Below, in pieces: positions 60,822 through 64,000 of a stretch of 64,000 nucleotides of DNA; position 1 is the stretch's first letter; the number at the start of each line of letters is the position of its first letter. The DNA is taken from contig NZ_CP010429.1 in NCBI RefSeq assembly GCF_000974425.1, positions 5,716,001-5,780,000 of the forward strand. The letters are read 5' to 3'. A program made the translations under genes and the position numbers. This stretch comes from Spirosoma radiotolerans. Its GTDB lineage: Bacteria; Bacteroidota; Bacteroidia; Cytophagales; Spirosomataceae. The notes beneath the pieces were generated by a model. The model did no database searches. It was given only the letters and a program-made list of their open reading frames with translations, and was not told where the DNA came from.

Positions 60822-61292
60822 ATGGCCCGCCCAACTCCTGAATTGATTTATGCACTCCGGCAAACAGCATCCAACCTGCAAAATGGCGCCCCTTATCAGT
60901 GGGGACATATGGGAGGCTGCAATTGCGGAAACCTTGCTCAACAGTTAACTAAACTTAATAAGGATCAAATTCATCGGTATGCTATGCAACGCCATGGGGA
61001 TTGGAATGAGCAGGCTGAAGATTATTGCTCTACTAGCCAAATGCCTATTGATCTATTGATTAATGAACTACTTAATGTAGGGCTCCTGCTCGAAGACCTT
61101 AAGCACCTTGAACGGCTCGATGACCGTGCAGTTCTACTTCGCTTTCCGTTTGAAAAGCGCCACCTTAAACACAATGTACGGGAAGACGTTGTTGCTTACA
61201 TGAATGCCTGGGCCGAACTGCTAGAGGAGCAACTACTGAACAAAATTACTTTACCAGCTATAGATCAGTTCGTGCTAGCTGCATTGGTATAA
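60822..61292 (+). CDS. Uncharacterised protein with a GCNCG motif
   Basis: A 156-residue protein that I cannot assign. It lacks a signal peptide and membrane segments and is mostly helical. A conspicuous N-terminal motif GHMGGCNCGNLAQQLTKL contains Cys33 and Cys35; Cys69 follows in EDYCSTSQMPIDLLINELL. Histidines at HRYAMQRHGDW lie between them, so metal binding through Cys/His is conceivable. I have the impression of a conserved Bacteroidota hypothetical. It stands alone between leuA and the rRNA operon. Confidence 0.7.
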   Translation: MARPTPELIYALRQTASNLQNGAPYQWGHMGGCNCGNLAQQLTKLNKDQIHRYAMQRHGDWNEQAEDYCSTSQMPIDLLINELLNVGLLLEDLKHLERLDDRAVLLRFPFEKRHLKHNVREDVVAYMNAWAELLEEQLLNKITLPAIDQFVLAALV

Positions 61293-61346
61293 GAACCTTC
61301 CTAGCTTACTGAGACGTTAACAAGTCTGTCAAAACCTTATCGAACG

Positions 61347-61377
61347 CAAAAAGCCTGTCCTTTTGGGACAGGCTTTC
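61347..61377 (-). terminator. Terminator of the rRNA operon
   Basis: On the minus strand the stem AAAGCCTGTCC / GGACAGGCTTT with a 5-nt loop is followed by TTTTTG. It lies about 15 bp beyond the 5S rRNA 3' end. Confidence 0.9.
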
Positions 61378-61390
61378 GCTTGGTTTCAAT

Positions 61391-61504
61391 AGGTGGCATC
61401 TTCCTACTCTCCCGCTTATGACAGCAGTACCATCGGCAGTACGGGGCTTAACGACTCTGTTCGAAATGGAAGAGGTGAACACCCGCCTAAACTACACCAA
61501 CCTA
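61391..61504 (-). rRNA. rrf: 5S ribosomal RNA
   Basis: The minus strand reads with 5S features: GGTGTTCACCTCTTCC, CGAACAGAGTCGTTAAGCCCC, the GCCGATGGTACTGC segment and GGGAGAGTAGG near the 3' end. The termini can pair (TAGGT.../...ACCTA). Ends are estimated to a few bases. It is about 115 nt downstream of the 23S 3' end. Confidence 0.92.
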
Positions 61505-61619
61505 ATTGACTCTTTCGACTGCTACCAGTCAATATCGTATGTCTTTTTTCCTACAGAGAGAGACTTGGATGCAAGGCCCAAGAGAATACCGTCCATCAAC
61601 TTCCGAATACAGCCAAAAC

Positions 61620-64000
<2,381 letters not shown>

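Overview
The window looks like a chromosomal segment of a Bacteroidota bacterium, most likely Cytophagales and close to Spirosoma; this placement is inferred from gene content, no search was run. Supporting evidence: type IX secretion genes porU and porV, TAnnTTTG-type -7 promoter boxes, a GH3-family enzyme, planctomycete-type cytochrome c / DUF1501 / DUF1553 proteins, and a Leptospira-like citramalate synthase in a leucine cluster. The sequence is mid-GC with short intergenic gaps. No insertion sequence, prophage, CRISPR array or tRNA was recognised.

Layout. 1-15800 is almost entirely minus strand: the start of an M16 peptidase-like protein, porV, porU, a SprT-like metalloprotein, a small lipoprotein, a GtrA-like membrane protein, the complex I genes nuoK-L-M-N without the rest of the nuo set, a DnaQ-like exonuclease, an ExbB/ExbD pair and an enoyl-reductase-like dehydrogenase. 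16028-19560 holds glpF-glpK facing an MscS channel across a perfect palindrome. 19644-28044 is a minus-strand cluster of exported or membrane proteins (DUF1501, DUF1553 with cytochrome and LamG-like parts, DUF2231-cytochrome-LRR, NHL propeller). 28201-31849 has a Spy-like protein, free-methionine sulfoxide reductase and mreD-C-B. 32037-42778 is plus strand: a GH3-family enzyme, a two-gene ATPase/HNH cassette resembling Septu defence, dxr, a possible 25-residue membrane peptide, rseP, a DUF6702-like protein, lon behind a sigma-54-type promoter, and an AGE-family epimerase; murQ follows on the minus strand.

43745-60700 is a branched-chain amino acid supercluster: ilvD-ilvB-ilvH-ilvC-ilvA, then leuC-leuD-cimA-methyltransferase-leuB-leuA. 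Together these encode valine, leucine and two independent isoleucine entry routes (threonine deaminase and citramalate). An accessory patch at 50347-53425 splits the ilv and leu halves: an MNT/HEPN toxin-antitoxin pair, an AraC regulator, an HxlR regulator divergent from DoxX, and a decayed RibD/DHFR-like gene. ilvD and leuA share a 12-bp palindrome upstream, and leuA has a candidate leader-peptide attenuator. The window ends with an uncharacterised GCNCG-motif protein, then 5S and partial 23S rRNA on the minus strand.

A pervasive non-coding feature is a set of long, often perfect inverted repeats in intergenic gaps, with arms of 15-37 bp whose sequence mostly differs from locus to locus. Some lie at operon ends as terminators would, others inside operons or overlapping coding ends. 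The strongest candidates for something under-described are the Septu-like cassette inside the GH3-dxr transcription unit, this hairpin family, the leuA leader with the ilvD/leuA palindrome, and the sigma-54-type site before lon.
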